Shown: piece by piece, positions 1 through 8,677 of the stretch
Numbering within the stretch: the stretch's first letter is position 1
Layout of the letters: each line of letters starts with the position of its first letter
Assembly: GCA_025963635.1 (NCBI GenBank)
Contig: JAOQAK010000021.1
Coordinates: 1 to 64,000 of the forward strand
Reading direction: 5' to 3'
DNA from: Ferruginibacter sp.
GTDB lineage: Bacteria; Bacteroidota; Bacteroidia; Chitinophagales; Chitinophagaceae
Length of the DNA stretch: 64,000 nucleotides
Program-made: the position numbers and the translations under genes
Notes under the pieces: generated by a model
What the model was told of the DNA's origin: nothing
The model's input: only the letters and a program-made list of their open reading frames with translations
Databases searched by the model: none

Positions 1-827
1 GCATCCTGATCACCATACCCCATTTGAAATGCGGCCTGGTAAGTAGCCAGTAAAGGGTTAAATAAAGGGGAATCCATCCCTTCATTTTTAACAAGCCTAA
101 GGTCCTTGGTGATGTGCTTCAATGCAAAGGCCGGTGAAAAATCATTATTTAAAATTGGTTGGGATTTTGCCCGGGTAACTCCGCTTCCTAAGGCGCTTTC
201 ATTTACCAGGTTGAGCATATCTGCTGTATCGATATTCAGGTACTGCGCAAATAGTACCGTTTCAGCAAGCCCCTGCATTGTAAGCGCCAAAAAATAATTT
301 AAACAGAGTTTAGCTGCACTTGCTATTCCTACCTCACCCAAATGAAAACTACGTTTCCCCAGGGTCTCAAATACTGGTAGTGCCAGTTGGTAATCTTCCA
401 TTGCACCTCCTGCCATTATAACCAATTGTCCCTCTTCGGCCGGTTTTACACTGCCTGATACCTTCGCTTCCAAAAAACGAACTCCCTTATGGCTGCAATC
501 CTTTGCCAGTTTCTTTGAAATCTGTGTACTTACCGTACTCATATCGATCATCAGCGTGCCGTGTACGGGGTTAGCCAATAAGCCATTAGGACCATTGTAA
601 ACCTGTTCTACGGCTTCATCATCCGTTACCATTGTAATCACCAACTCACTGACTTGTGATAAATGTTGAAGATCAGGAGCAGCCGTGGCCCCAAGGTTGA
701 TCAATTCTTTCTCTTTTTCCCTTGTTCGGTTATACACAGAAACCGGAAATCCTTTGTTTAATAAATTCCTGGCCATGGGTGTTCCTATAGCGCCCAAACC
801 TACCCATCCAATTTTCATCATAGTCAT
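1..827 (-). CDS. NAD(P)-dependent oxidoreductase, 3-hydroxyisobutyrate dehydrogenase family (C-terminus cut by window edge)
   Basis: An open frame reads leftward from ATG at 827 (in-frame ATGs also at 821 and 818) to the window edge without a stop, giving 275 visible residues. The N-terminus has the Rossmann motif GWVGLGAIG (GxGxxG, residues 7-15). A substrate-binding stretch of the VSGSVKPAEEGQL type follows. The family's catalytic lysine and asparagine appear as K173 and N177 in AAKLCLN. The visible end, GYGDQD, matches the usual position a few residues before the family C-terminus, so only a short tail is missing. It should oxidise or reduce a small beta-hydroxyacid or aldehyde with NAD(P) in the cytoplasm; the exact substrate cannot be read. 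It starts 23 bp after the aldo/keto reductase gene ends and is probably co-transcribed with it. Confidence 0.85.
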   Translation of the reverse strand, partial: MTMMKIGWVGLGAIGTPMARNLLNKGFPVSVYNRTREKEKELINLGATAAPDLQHLSQVSELVITMVTDDEAVEQVYNGPNGLLANPVHGTLMIDMSTVSTQISKKLAKDCSHKGVRFLEAKVSGSVKPAEEGQLVIMAGGAMEDYQLALPVFETLGKRSFHLGEVGIASAAKLCLNYFLALTMQGLAETVLFAQYLNIDTADMLNLVNESALGSGVTRAKSQPILNNDFSPAFALKHITKDLRLVKNEGMDSPLFNPLLATYQAAFQMGYGDQD

Positions 828-850
828 AGACTTATATTTAATTTGGCTAT

Positions 851-1867
851 TTAATTTACCGGTTCTCCTATTTCTTTATTTAACCGGAGCAGTGAAAGTT
901 CTTTGCTGATAAAAGCTAATTCTTCAGCCGATAAATCAATAGTAAGCGCCCAGGCATTTTCAACAGCCTGCTTTTCATTCCTGGCACCCGCCAGGGCAAT
1001 GGTGATTCCGGGCTGCTCAATTGTCCATCGAAGAACTAACTGGGCAAGGGTAGCCTCCTTTTCTGCCGCCAGAGGTTGGATTTTTTTCAGGAAGGCATTG
1101 GTTCTTTTAACATTTTCATCAGTAAAGAAATAAAGGCCCGCCCGGTGATCCCCTTCTGCGAAAACATAACCTGGTTTCATCTTTCCTGTCAATAGTCCAC
1201 GTTCTAAAGGACTGTAAGCTAAAATGGATGCATTGTTTTCCAAACAAAATGGCACTACATCTTCTTCAATATCCCGTTTCACCATACTATAGGGAACCTG
1301 GTTGGATACAATGTTTACATATTCTTGAGCTTCCTGCATTTGCGCTATGTTGTAATTGCATACTCCTGCGTGTCTGACTTTACCCTGTTTAATTAATTGG
1401 GCAACAGCCTCCATTGTTTCTTCTATAGGAGTGGTCGTGTCCGGCCAGTGTATCTGGTAGAGATCAATATAATCAGTGCCTAACCGGCGCAGGCTATCTT
1501 CACATTCTTTAATAATGCTTTCTTTGCCGGCGTATTTATAGATATCTATTTCTTTGCCTTTGGTATCGGCACTATGAAAAGCAAAATCGCCTTTAGCCAA
1601 ATCCCAACGCATCCCATACTTGGTCAATATCTGTACCTTGTCTCTCGGAAGATCTTTTATCGCTTCACCTACAATCTCCTCACTATTTCCCTGGCCGTAA
1701 ATAGGGGCCGTGTCGATTGAAGTAACTCCCAAATCATATGCGGCCCTGATCGCTTCGATTGCATCATTTCTTTCAGTACCACCCCACATCCATCCTCCTG
1801 CTGCCCATGCGCCAAAGGTTATAACTGAAACCTCCAGGTTTGAATTTCCTAATTTTCTGTATTTCAT
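851..1867 (-). CDS. Aldo/keto reductase
   Basis: This 338-aa protein has the normal length of an AKR-superfamily TIM-barrel oxidoreductase. The catalytic tetrad is visible as D52, Y57 (PIYGQG), K83 (LTKYG) and H140 (YQIHWPD). The C-terminal NADPH-binding segment includes LAGARNEKQ. It starts MKYRKLGNSNLEVS, a standard AKR N-terminus, so the ATG at 1867 is secure. It should reduce aldehydes or ketones with NADPH in the cytosol. It leads a two-gene unit with the downstream oxidoreductase. The shared direct-repeat element (2166-2196) lies about 300 bp upstream. Two degenerate copies of this gene's own 5' end and leader lie further upstream, showing that the gene was once tandemly repeated. Confidence 0.93.
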   Translation of the reverse strand: MKYRKLGNSNLEVSVITFGAWAAGGWMWGGTERNDAIEAIRAAYDLGVTSIDTAPIYGQGNSEEIVGEAIKDLPRDKVQILTKYGMRWDLAKGDFAFHSADTKGKEIDIYKYAGKESIIKECEDSLRRLGTDYIDLYQIHWPDTTTPIEETMEAVAQLIKQGKVRHAGVCNYNIAQMQEAQEYVNIVSNQVPYSMVKRDIEEDVVPFCLENNASILAYSPLERGLLTGKMKPGYVFAEGDHRAGLYFFTDENVKRTNAFLKKIQPLAAEKEATLAQLVLRWTIEQPGITIALAGARNEKQAVENAWALTIDLSAEELAFISKELSLLRLNKEIGEPVN

Positions 1868-2165
1868 ATTTATTTTATTTATTGTTAGACCTTATTAAAA
1901 TTTGTAATAACTGGTTGAGTGCTTGCTGATTTTCTGCACTGATTCCTTCTGTGCAGGTTAAAAAATTGGGCCGCATAGAAATGCAGCCCGTAACCAAAAC
2001 TAACTGCTTATGAAAAGTTTTCCATGGAATAATATCTTTCTTTGCTTTGCTGTTAACATGGGTGCATCACTGCAAATTTTTATTTAAAATGCTTTACTAT
2101 TTACATCATAAAGCTAGGTTTCCATTTTGCCTTTCAGGAATGCCATACGCCTGATAAGCTTTAAC

Positions 2166-2196
2166 TGTCGACGAACGGGCAAAATATGGCGGTGAG
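2166..2196 (-). promoter_or_regulatory. Direct-repeat element, copy A
   Basis: As written on the plus strand, half-sites TGTCGACGAA (2166) and TGGCGGTGAG (2187) are 21 bp apart, with GGCA fixed at 12-15 bases after the first. Same architecture as copies B to K. It lies 298 bp upstream of the AKR ATG at 1867, farther than most copies. Confidence 0.65.
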
Positions 2197-2260
2197 CATT
2201 TTAAAACTAATAGTATCCTGAACTAACAATCAAATCAAATGTGGAACAGTAGTTTGAATG

Positions 2261-2366
2261 GTTTATTTCTTCCTGTATCATCTCACATCAAGCCGGGTAC
2301 TGTCCGTGCGTTAAAACAAATTGCCGATACCGAAAGATCGGCGTTTCCTTATTTTCTGTATTTCAT
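2261..2366 (-). pseudogene. Ghost 5' end of an aldo/keto reductase gene, copy 2
   Basis: The plus-strand sequence ending in CTGTATTTCAT (to 2366) reproduces the first codons of the intact AKR gene (1856-1867). The alignment continues weakly through about 35 codons to the TTTCTT-CTGTA segment, which matches TTTCTTTCAGTACC in the intact gene at 1767-1780. The rest of the gene is absent. It is a dead fragment, recognised from position and similarity, with no usable reading frame. Confidence 0.6.
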
Positions 2367-2657
2367 GTTATTTTACTTACTGTTAGATTTTACTAATAAT
2401 TGTAATAATTGAGTAAGTTCTTGCCGATCTTCTGCGATGATTCTTTTCTTTGCAGGTTATAAAAATGAGACCACGTAGAAATGCAGTCCCATTCCCAAAA
2501 CTAACTGCTAAAGAAAAAACTTTTCCATAGGGTAATTATCTATCTTTTTGATTTGATGTTGTGCTTGTAACCTTTGATATAAATGTTTCACTATTAACAT
2601 CATACAGTCAGGGTTCCATTTTACTTCTCAGGGATGCTATACCCTGTTAAGGGCTAG

Positions 2658-2688
2658 TGTTAACGAACAGGCAAAAAATGATGGTGAG
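2658..2688 (-). promoter_or_regulatory. Direct-repeat element, copy B
   Basis: Half-sites TGTTAACGAA (2658) and TGATGGTGAG (2679), 21 bp apart, with GGCA in the fixed central position. It sits about 292 bp upstream of the ghost start at 2366, the same spacing copy A keeps to the living AKR gene, so it is a duplicated promoter without a gene. Confidence 0.6.
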
Positions 2689-2716
2689 GTTATTAACACC
2701 GAAGTGCCTGGAACTG

Positions 2717-2808
2717 CTTTATTTCTTTCTGTACCACCTATTCCCGTCGGCAGTTCTCCAATGGCCAATACCTTAACATCCGGAACTTATAAATTTCCTG
2801 TATTCTAT
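2717..2808 (-). pseudogene. Ghost 5' end of an aldo/keto reductase gene, copy 3
   Basis: TTTATTTCTTTCTGTACCAC at 2718-2737 matches the intact AKR coding strand around 1767-1782. The stretch ends in AAATTTCCTGTATTCTAT, matching the gene's first codons with the start codon lost. It is more decayed than the ghost at 2261-2366. Confidence 0.5.
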
Positions 2809-3128
2809 ATTCTACTTTTAAAAAGGCTTTTGTTTATTTTTCAAGTAATTATTTTTGTTTTTTAAAAACCCCTGCAAACTCCTTTTCCTCTATAACAAGC
2901 CGAAAATTCGGGTAACATTCTGGATAAAGTTTGGAGATAAACTGGAACATTTTTAGATTTTTTTAAACCCCGATGCAGCCGGGCCTTCGATTTCCATTAC
3001 CAGGCCGGGGTGGTTCATTAATGCCAGTTATACCGGCACTCATTTAAACTTAGTATCCTGCGGAACATTACGGAGAGCGGGAGCGAAGCTAAAAATTTAG
3101 AAAGCCGCTTACATTCTTAGAAAGATTT
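2809..3128. other. Non-coding spacer
   Basis: About 320 bp between the AKR ghost units and the MBL-fold gene. It is T-rich at its left end. I see no convincing gene, hairpin terminator or regulatory element. Confidence 0.5.
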
Positions 3129-3971
3129 TTAAGATCTGATCAGTTTATCGACCGAAACTTCCATCCCTTCTTTTGCAAATATTGAATCAGGAAATACGTC
3201 CTGGCACGCCTTCTCCATAGCGTCAAGAAAATCATCATTGTGGTCCGGATCATGGTGCGTAATAATAAGTTTTTTCACTTTGGCCCGGAGAGCTACTTCA
3301 GCAGCATGTTCCCATGAACTATGCCCCCAACCTCTGTATTTTTTGTACTCATCTGCAGTATATTGTCCATCGTGAATTAGTAAATCAGCATTCTTAGCAA
3401 GGTTTACAATATTTTCATCTATTCCGTCTATATGTTCTACATCAGTGCATACCACAATTGAGCCTGACTGGTCCTCGATCCGGAAACCGTAAGAACCGCC
3501 CATGAACTTATGATGTTGAGGGATAGCTGTCACATTTGCTCCGTAAAATGTTTCCTTGTCTCCATAAGTTAAAAACTCAAATTCAGCTCCCATATTATCA
3601 GGTCCTACCGGGAAGTATTCTTTCTGCATTTGCATAAAAAAGACATCTTTTAAATTGTCGATTCTTCTTTGTTTGCCCATTACCAGAATTCCAATTTTTT
3701 GATTGTGGTTATAAGCCGGCGCAAAAAAAGGAAATCCCTGTATATGATCCCAATGAAAATGAGAAAATAAAATGTTTATCACATTTTGCTTTAGTCCCAT
3801 ATTTATTAAATCCTTCCCCAAATTCCGAATGCCTGTTCCTGCATCAATTATTACAATTCTATTGACGTCTTCACGGAATATCTTTAGGCAGGTTGTATTT
3901 CCGCCATATTTTTGAAAATCTTTACCACATATTGGTATCGAACCCCGTACCCCATAAAACTTAATTTTCAT
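3129..3971 (-). CDS. MBL-fold metallo-hydrolase
   Basis: A 280-aa protein of the metallo-beta-lactamase fold. The metal-binding signature HFHWDH is at residues 71-76, and further ligand-type positions are visible in CTDVEH and in the late ITHHDPDHNDD segment. The N-terminus MKIKFYGVRGSIP is typical of the PhnP/RNase Z-like, cyclic-phosphodiesterase-like branch. It should be a soluble di-metal hydrolase acting on a phosphodiester or similar bond; the substrate is not readable. It lies 137 bp downstream of the AKR at 4109-5125 and may be the last gene of that leftward unit, or have its own promoter. Confidence 0.85.
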   Translation of the reverse strand: MKIKFYGVRGSIPICGKDFQKYGGNTTCLKIFREDVNRIVIIDAGTGIRNLGKDLINMGLKQNVINILFSHFHWDHIQGFPFFAPAYNHNQKIGILVMGKQRRIDNLKDVFFMQMQKEYFPVGPDNMGAEFEFLTYGDKETFYGANVTAIPQHHKFMGGSYGFRIEDQSGSIVVCTDVEHIDGIDENIVNLAKNADLLIHDGQYTADEYKKYRGWGHSSWEHAAEVALRAKVKKLIITHHDPDHNDDFLDAMEKACQDVFPDSIFAKEGMEVSVDKLIRS

Positions 3972-4108
3972 TTATTCAAATTTTATAATTATTGAAATAG
4001 AAAGAAATACATCGGGTAACCATGTTTCTATGATTAAATCCATAAAGCCGGTTGCCCTTGAATGGATTCTATTTTTTCACAAAAACAATTTAAATGAAAA
4101 TTTTACTT

Positions 4109-5125
4109 CTATTTAATCGGGGCTTCTTCTGAAATCAGTTTTTCAACTTTTAGTTCTGCCCAAAAATCACGGGGTATTTTTACTTTCATTGATCCAACAT
4201 CTGCAGTTATTTGTTGCGCTGTTCTTGCGCCACAGAGAACCGCATCCACCACATCTGGCATAGCTGCAAATTGCAAAGCAGCCGTTCTTAGATCTACACC
4301 ATAGGCATCGGCTATAGCGCTTAAATGATCTCTTTTCGCAATAAATTCTGCAGGCATTTCGTGGCCGTAATTATATCGGTGGCTTCCGGAGATAAAACCG
4401 GCATTCAATGCGGACCCAATTACAAGCCTGATATTTTTTTTTCTTACTTCCGGAAAAATATTTTTTAATGCATATTCGTGATCAATTAATGAATATTGCG
4501 AAGCCAGCAAAAAAATATTGGGATCGGCTACCTCCATCGCAGCCCATATTGGTTCGGGCCTGTTCACGCCGAGTCCCCAGGCTTTGATCAAACCTTCTTC
4601 ACGCATACGGCTAAGTTCAGGAAAAGCACCTTGTTTTGCTATCTCAAAATGTTCCAGCCACTTCCCATCAAGCCATTTATTGTCGGGTGATAAGTCATGA
4701 ACGAAAACGATATCCAGGCTATCGATGCCCAGGCGCTGAAGGCTGTCTTCTATGGAACGGCGCACGGCAGCAGCCGAATAATCAAATTCTACCATGTTAG
4801 GTGAACCAGCCAATGGGAAAAGATTTGATTCAATTGCTTTTTTTGATGCTTTCAGCAGCTTGCCTACTTTAGATGAAATGACATATGCTGACCTGGTTTG
4901 ATTGTGCAGGAACTGTCCAAAGCGCCGTTCTGCCAAACCTAAGCCGTACCAGGGAGAAACATCGTAATAACGAACACCGGCATTCCAGGCCGCCTCTAAT
5001 GTTTGCTGTGCTTCGATATCTGTAACTGCGGTGAATTCGTTGCCAATTGGCACACCACCAAGGCCAAAATTGTAAGGAAGCCGATAATGATTCGATGGTA
5101 CTGATATTGTTTTTTCCTGTTTCAT
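4109..5125 (-). CDS. Aldo/keto reductase, D-threo-aldose dehydrogenase-like
   Basis: A 338-aa AKR of a different branch from the one at 851-1867. The opening LPYNFGLGGVPIGN and the segment VSPWYGLGLAERRFG resemble D-threo-aldose 1-dehydrogenase and pyridoxal 4-dehydrogenase types. The likely catalytic residues are D55, Y60, K86 and H143 (FVHDL). It should act on a sugar or pyridoxal-type aldehyde with NAD(P). It is third in a compact leftward unit (DUF4136 lipoprotein, OsmC, this gene) with gaps of 42 and 49 bp, so it is probably driven by the element at 6311-6341. Confidence 0.88.
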   Translation of the reverse strand: MKQEKTISVPSNHYRLPYNFGLGGVPIGNEFTAVTDIEAQQTLEAAWNAGVRYYDVSPWYGLGLAERRFGQFLHNQTRSAYVISSKVGKLLKASKKAIESNLFPLAGSPNMVEFDYSAAAVRRSIEDSLQRLGIDSLDIVFVHDLSPDNKWLDGKWLEHFEIAKQGAFPELSRMREEGLIKAWGLGVNRPEPIWAAMEVADPNIFLLASQYSLIDHEYALKNIFPEVRKKNIRLVIGSALNAGFISGSHRYNYGHEMPAEFIAKRDHLSAIADAYGVDLRTAALQFAAMPDVVDAVLCGARTAQQITADVGSMKVKIPRDFWAELKVEKLISEEAPIK

Positions 5126-5174
5126 ACTATTACTGTTTTAGACCGTATTATTTACATAGCAAATCCTATTCCCA

Positions 5175-5600
5175 CTAATCAAAGGCACTATTAAAAAATG
5201 TGCGGATTTTGATATTATTCTCTAAAATTTTTGAGATAGGGCAATGCTTTGCAATTTCCTTTAACCCTAATTTTTGTTCCTCATTAATAGGGCTGAGAAA
5301 TATTAGATTCCGGTCGATGATGGTGGTGGTTTTTTCATCTTTTGTTTCCTGGTAATAATTTGCATTTACTGCAATCTGCGGGATATCCCAACCCTTGCGA
5401 TCAATAAATGTTCGCATGGTAATCAAGGTGCAGGATGCAAGCGACGAAAGCAAAAGTGAATAAGGATCGGGACCCAAATCTTTTCCTCCGGAAGTTACAG
5501 GCTCATCGGCAATAAATTTTCCCTTTCGCCACTCAATAGTACATTGGTATTTTTCATTGCCGATGATACCGTAAACGGGAACATTAAATTTGTATTCCAT
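5175..5600 (-). CDS. OsmC family peroxiredoxin-like protein
   Basis: A 141-aa OsmC/Ohr-fold protein. The two conserved redox cysteines are visible as C57 (LASCTLITM) and C120 (KHCPIS). The family helix around GPDPYSLLLSSLASC is present. Members reduce organic hydroperoxides or hypochlorite-type oxidants in the cytosol. It lies between the DUF4136 lipoprotein and the aldose-dehydrogenase-like AKR in one leftward unit, which fits detoxification of oxidised or carbonyl compounds. Start at 5600 chosen because it is the first ATG after the upstream stop. Confidence 0.88.
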   Translation of the reverse strand: MEYKFNVPVYGIIGNEKYQCTIEWRKGKFIADEPVTSGGKDLGPDPYSLLLSSLASCTLITMRTFIDRKGWDIPQIAVNANYYQETKDEKTTTIIDRNLIFLSPINEEQKLGLKEIAKHCPISKILENNIKIRTFFNSAFD

Positions 5601-5642
5601 TTAAGATGCTTTTTATTTTTTATTAAGATTGTTGTAAAACGC

Positions 5643-6233
5643 TTACGAATTTGCTTTAGGTAAATTAAATTTTTTGAAAATAGAGGTAACATCAGTCTGC
5701 ATTTCCCGGGTTGACACTGTTTTACTGCTTACATCGCCCTGGGCCGAACCTTGCCAAATCAATTTGTTTGTTTTAGCATCGATCATATTCACAGTTAAAG
5801 TGCCTTGTTTGAAGGGAATATTATAGGTGCGGTATCCTAACAGGTCATTGGGATAATACATATAACCCCTTCTATGCCTCCATCTGCTATAATAATAATG
5901 CGTATAGGGATAACTGTAAACTGGTTCGGACTCCCGGGTAACTTTCTTTTCCACCATAACGTTGTAATCCAGTATAACATCAGGTTTTTGGGTTGTTTCC
6001 TTCCATCCCTTATTTTCCAACTGTGTGGTGATAGCGTTTTTGATATTATTGTCCACAATGTCATTGTCAACGGTATCTTCCTTCCTTTCCCCATTGGCAC
6101 TTGCCCAGCCAAAGGTTTGGTAATTGTTGAAGTTCACGCCTGCAGCTGTTTCGGAGTGTGTAGTAACTGAACAACTGGTTAAAAAGATGGCAAATACAAC
6201 TATTGCAAATAAGCTTGAAAAATACTTTTTCAT
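5643..6233 (-). CDS. DUF4136 domain lipoprotein
   Basis: A 196-aa protein with a lipoprotein signal (FAIFLTSCSVTT, lipobox cysteine near residue 21). A DUF4136-type body follows: the opening NYQTFGWA, and a late WQGSAQGDVSS where these proteins have the pattern W.G.a.g. Its function is unknown; it should be anchored to a membrane facing the periplasm or surface. It is first in a unit with OsmC and an AKR, and its start lies 77 bp from the direct-repeat element at 6311-6341. A second DUF4136 gene lies at 8784-9425 with the same element. Confidence 0.85.
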   Translation of the reverse strand: MKKYFSSLFAIVVFAIFLTSCSVTTHSETAAGVNFNNYQTFGWASANGERKEDTVDNDIVDNNIKNAITTQLENKGWKETTQKPDVILDYNVMVEKKVTRESEPVYSYPYTHYYYSRWRHRRGYMYYPNDLLGYRTYNIPFKQGTLTVNMIDAKTNKLIWQGSAQGDVSSKTVSTREMQTDVTSIFKKFNLPKANS

Positions 6234-6310
6234 TGTTTTGTTTTTAATTGTTTAATAGAATTTGTTTGTGTTGTAAAATTAATTTGGCAATCATTTGTTA
6301 TTCATTGGAT

Positions 6311-6341
6311 ATCGCTGAAAAGGCAACAACTGTCGGTGGCT
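6311..6341 (-). promoter_or_regulatory. Direct-repeat element, copy C
   Basis: Half-sites TATCGCTGAA (6311) and TGTCGGTGGC (6332), 21 bp apart, with GGCA between. It lies 77 bp upstream of the DUF4136 start at 6233 and directly after the stop of the next gene upstream. Confidence 0.7.
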
Positions 6342-6883
6342 CATATCCTGTTAACTGGCGTATCATTTATCATAATAATGAAGAGTGAATTTGTGTGTTG
6401 GTCATCCAGGTTAAAATCACCTGGGCTAAATCGAATATTCATGGACAGATTAAAATCGCCATCCAGTTCAGTGCCGTTTGGCAATGGCATATATTCAACC
6501 ATAACCTGTTTAGTTGTTCCGTTCAATGTCAGAAGACCATGCGTAACAAAGGTTTTGGCAGATGTCAGGTACTCCTGTATCTCGTGTGGGTCGATATTAA
6601 TTTTAAGGTTAAATGAAAAGCCCGGGGATGAAACCCCGGCATTATCTGCCGGATTATAATTTATTAAATGGCTAGGAATCCTTAGTCGTAGGTTTAGCTG
6701 GGTTGAGTTATTGGGGAGGGTTAAAATGGCTCCCTTCAATCTATTTTCAACACGGGTATTTTCGTTCACTTGCAGCACTACTGCATCTGCTGCCTGATAG
6801 GTGTTATGATCCTGCGCATTGCTACATTTAGCTATTAATAGCAATACGAGGAATATCCATCTGCAATTGATAGTATGATTCAT
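6341..6883 (-). CDS. Secreted protein of unknown function
   Basis: 180 aa with a Sec signal peptide (hydrophobic IFLVLLLIAKCSNAQ, likely cleaved after NAQ). The body is rich in beta-type sequence. The segment HGLLTLNGTTKQVMVEY loosely recalls the 'substance that suppresses / transport' fold of YceI proteins (a stretch of the type G.l.l.G..k.v). I do not assign it to YceI with confidence. It is second in a leftward pair, 43 bp after the 168-aa gene, and probably shares the element at 7508-7538. Confidence 0.7.
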   Translation of the reverse strand: MNHTINCRWIFLVLLLIAKCSNAQDHNTYQAADAVVLQVNENTRVENRLKGAILTLPNNSTQLNLRLRIPSHLINYNPADNAGVSSPGFSFNLKINIDPHEIQEYLTSAKTFVTHGLLTLNGTTKQVMVEYMPLPNGTELDGDFNLSMNIRFSPGDFNLDDQHTNSLFIIMINDTPVNRI

Positions 6884-6926
6884 AATTTAAAATTGAACAA
6901 TAAAATTCCTTTAAAAAGTAGGTGAG

Positions 6927-7433
6927 TCAATTACTGTCATCATTATTAATTGTTTTGTAAACAGGCAGCTTATAATTTATTTCGCAATCATCAACCTGGT
7001 AATCATACAGGTAAAAAGTAATATCCCATATATGATGTGGAACTGTTTTACCGGACCAGGTTTTATCTAACACAATTAGTCCCGTACAGGAACTTCGATT
7101 GTTCCTGTCGTTAATTATGCCTTCCACCGGGCATACCAACCCATCGTTGTTATAATCATCCAGGTCAATAACGCCGGAAGGGTAAATGTCTGCCTCAACG
7201 GCGACTCTTCCAGTATGGTGCGGGAACCAGCTGGAAGATACATGCCTGTTGGACGCCACCAGGAACTGCCAGGCGCCCTCAAGAAAAAATTTGCCTTTTT
7301 CAAAATCAATGCAAACCCGCATCAGCGGCTGGTGCTGCGCAACCAGGGAATGTTCTGTTTCAATCATTGAAGCATAAAAAGCCGCAGGCATAATTGTATA
7401 TTCAAAACACTGGAGTAAATTATTCTTTTCCAT
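6927..7433 (-). CDS. Uncharacterised protein
   Basis: 168 aa, with no signal peptide and no membrane segment. It has several acidic turns (DLDDYNNDG, YQVDDCE) and five cysteines. I do not recognise a family. It heads a leftward pair with the secreted protein at 6341-6883. Its start at 7433 lies 74 bp from the direct-repeat element, which supports both the start and its membership of the group of genes sharing that element. Confidence 0.65.
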   Translation of the reverse strand: MEKNNLLQCFEYTIMPAAFYASMIETEHSLVAQHQPLMRVCIDFEKGKFFLEGAWQFLVASNRHVSSSWFPHHTGRVAVEADIYPSGVIDLDDYNNDGLVCPVEGIINDRNNRSSCTGLIVLDKTWSGKTVPHHIWDITFYLYDYQVDDCEINYKLPVYKTINNDDSN

Positions 7434-7507
7434 AACAAGTAATTTATTGTCAAGTAACCTGGTTGCTTATGTAAACCTACATTACTGTATAAATCTAAAA
7501 GAGGGGC

Positions 7508-7538
7508 TGTCGTTGAACAGGCATGTGGAGTCGGTGAA
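7508..7538 (-). promoter_or_regulatory. Direct-repeat element, copy D
   Basis: The clearest copy: TGTCGTTGAA (7508) and AGTCGGTGAA (7529) are near-identical 10-mers exactly 21 bp apart, with CAGGCA between. It is 74 bp upstream of the ATG at 7433. Confidence 0.75.
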
Positions 7539-7716
7539 TGGCGCTGACAGGCCATGATTCGGAAAGACATTCATACCGCTTCACCAGGGAAATAACAAAG
7601 GCTGATCCCGCCAGGATCACAGGCTATTTCTTAATAAAGAAAAATTGATTCACAGCGACAAATTGATTAGCAGTAAATACCATACAACAGAATCATATAC
7701 TCTCCAATTCCCCCCC

Positions 7717-7743
7717 AAAAAAAAGGCCGGATAAAATCCGGCC
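7717..7743 (-). terminator. Rho-independent terminator
   Basis: Perfect 8-bp stem GGCCGGAT/ATCCGGCC with a 3-base loop, followed on the minus strand by eight T. It lies 30 bp after the 189-aa gene ending at 7774. Confidence 0.9.
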
Positions 7744-7773
7744 CGGTTTCATAGAATTCAGATTAACCAAAAC

Positions 7774-8343
7774 TTACTTCATGTTTGCAAAGAAAGAAAC
7801 TTCCCCTGCTAAATCTACTCTAACTACTATCGCTTTGTTATCATTTTTCAGCTCAGCAAAATAGTTGTTTGCATCAGCAAATGCGGTTCCATACAAAATC
7901 ATATCGGCATCATTGCTTTCATTGTCGTTAAATTCGATAACTCTGTTAATAGTGTAGCCTGCATACTTTTTGAGTATTTCCTTTTGCGCATTTTCGGGCA
8001 AATCAACAAAATCTTTTTTCCATGTGGTGCCCACCAGGTTACTGGTATTGTCATAATAAGCCCTTAGCTTTTTCTTACCTTCCATAAAAGTCATTTCCTC
8101 GAAGTCTTTTGTTTTTACATAATGAACATTTGTAGCGTCCACAAAATCAATTGCAAACTGTTTTTTTGTAAAATCACTTACTTCGTTGCGATACTCCGCC
8201 CGGCGTACCATGCGATGTTCTTTCCTGGCTTCCCTTTTTTCATTCCTTGATTCTTTGGGGTCTTTGCGATTCATATCACTGTGCGCAAATGTTACTGTAA
8301 CAGCCATCATTATTATACCGGCTGTAAAAAAAATCTTTTTCAT
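7774..8343 (-). CDS. Secreted protein of unknown function
   Basis: 189 aa with a Sec signal peptide (FFTAGIIMMAVTVTFAHS). It then has a highly charged linker rich in K, R and E (about residues 25-50) and a C-terminal domain of about 130 residues. No family recognised. The C-terminal part (DFVDATNVHYVKTKDFEEM...KLRAYYD) could be a small alpha/beta lipid- or peptide-binding fold, but that is a guess. It is a single-gene unit: an element lies 73 bp upstream (8417-8447) and a strong terminator 30 bp downstream. Confidence 0.75.
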   Translation of the reverse strand: MKKIFFTAGIIMMAVTVTFAHSDMNRKDPKESRNEKREARKEHRMVRRAEYRNEVSDFTKKQFAIDFVDATNVHYVKTKDFEEMTFMEGKKKLRAYYDNTSNLVGTTWKKDFVDLPENAQKEILKKYAGYTINRVIEFNDNESNDADMILYGTAFADANNYFAELKNDNKAIVVRVDLAGEVSFFANMK

Positions 8344-8416
8344 AATTACTGATTTTATTTGTTCTAAAATAATTAAGACACAAAGGTATTTACCTTACGG
8401 GGCCTCACTATCCATC

Positions 8417-8447
8417 AGTCGCTCAACGGGCACTTTTCTTCGCCCAA
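8417..8447 (-). promoter_or_regulatory. Direct-repeat element, copy E
   Basis: Half-sites AGTCGCTCAA (8417) and CTTCGCCCAA (8438) are 21 bp apart with GGCA between. It differs from the consensus in the same way in both halves (TCGCxCAA), which supports a two-site reading. 73 bp upstream of the ATG at 8343. Confidence 0.65.
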
Positions 8448-8677
8448 AAGGCATCTCCATCCCCTAACCCGGCTTATTCGAAGACACTAAAAAGCCCCCT
8501 AAGGAAAGTTATTCGGAGGCTCCATTAAAAACTTAAAAATATTTTTATCGAACTTTTTTATTGAGGTGTATCATTTGAAAACCAAAATGGTACCATCACA
8601 CGCCATTAATAAAATACCAATTATCAATTTCAGTAAAATCCAGGTTTCTCCGCAGGGGCGGAGACAAGGGGTCTCTC

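Larger units (their letters stand above)
1868..2366 (-). repeat. Diverged tandem unit 1: AKR leader plus ghost 5' end
   Basis: This stretch and the next (2367-2808) align with each other. Both begin just upstream of an AKR-type start codon. Both carry the block around TGCAGGTT followed by a conserved run ending in AACTAACTGC, then the direct-repeat element, then a degenerate AKR 5' coding end. The period is about 499 bp for this unit and 442 bp for the next. By eye the conserved blocks are roughly 75-85% identical. No open gene lies in it. Confidence 0.7.
2367..2808 (-). repeat. Diverged tandem unit 2: AKR leader plus ghost 5' end
   Basis: Second copy of the unit described at 1868-2366. It shares the GTTAGA run after the ghost start, the TTGTAATAA block, the AACTAACTGC block, the regulatory element (2658-2688), and a further ghost 5' coding end (2717-2808). 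It contains no open gene. Confidence 0.7.

Noticed and set aside
7364-7570. A 68-codon minus-strand frame
   Set aside because: It covers element copy D, overlaps the uncharacterised gene's start and has no family likeness.
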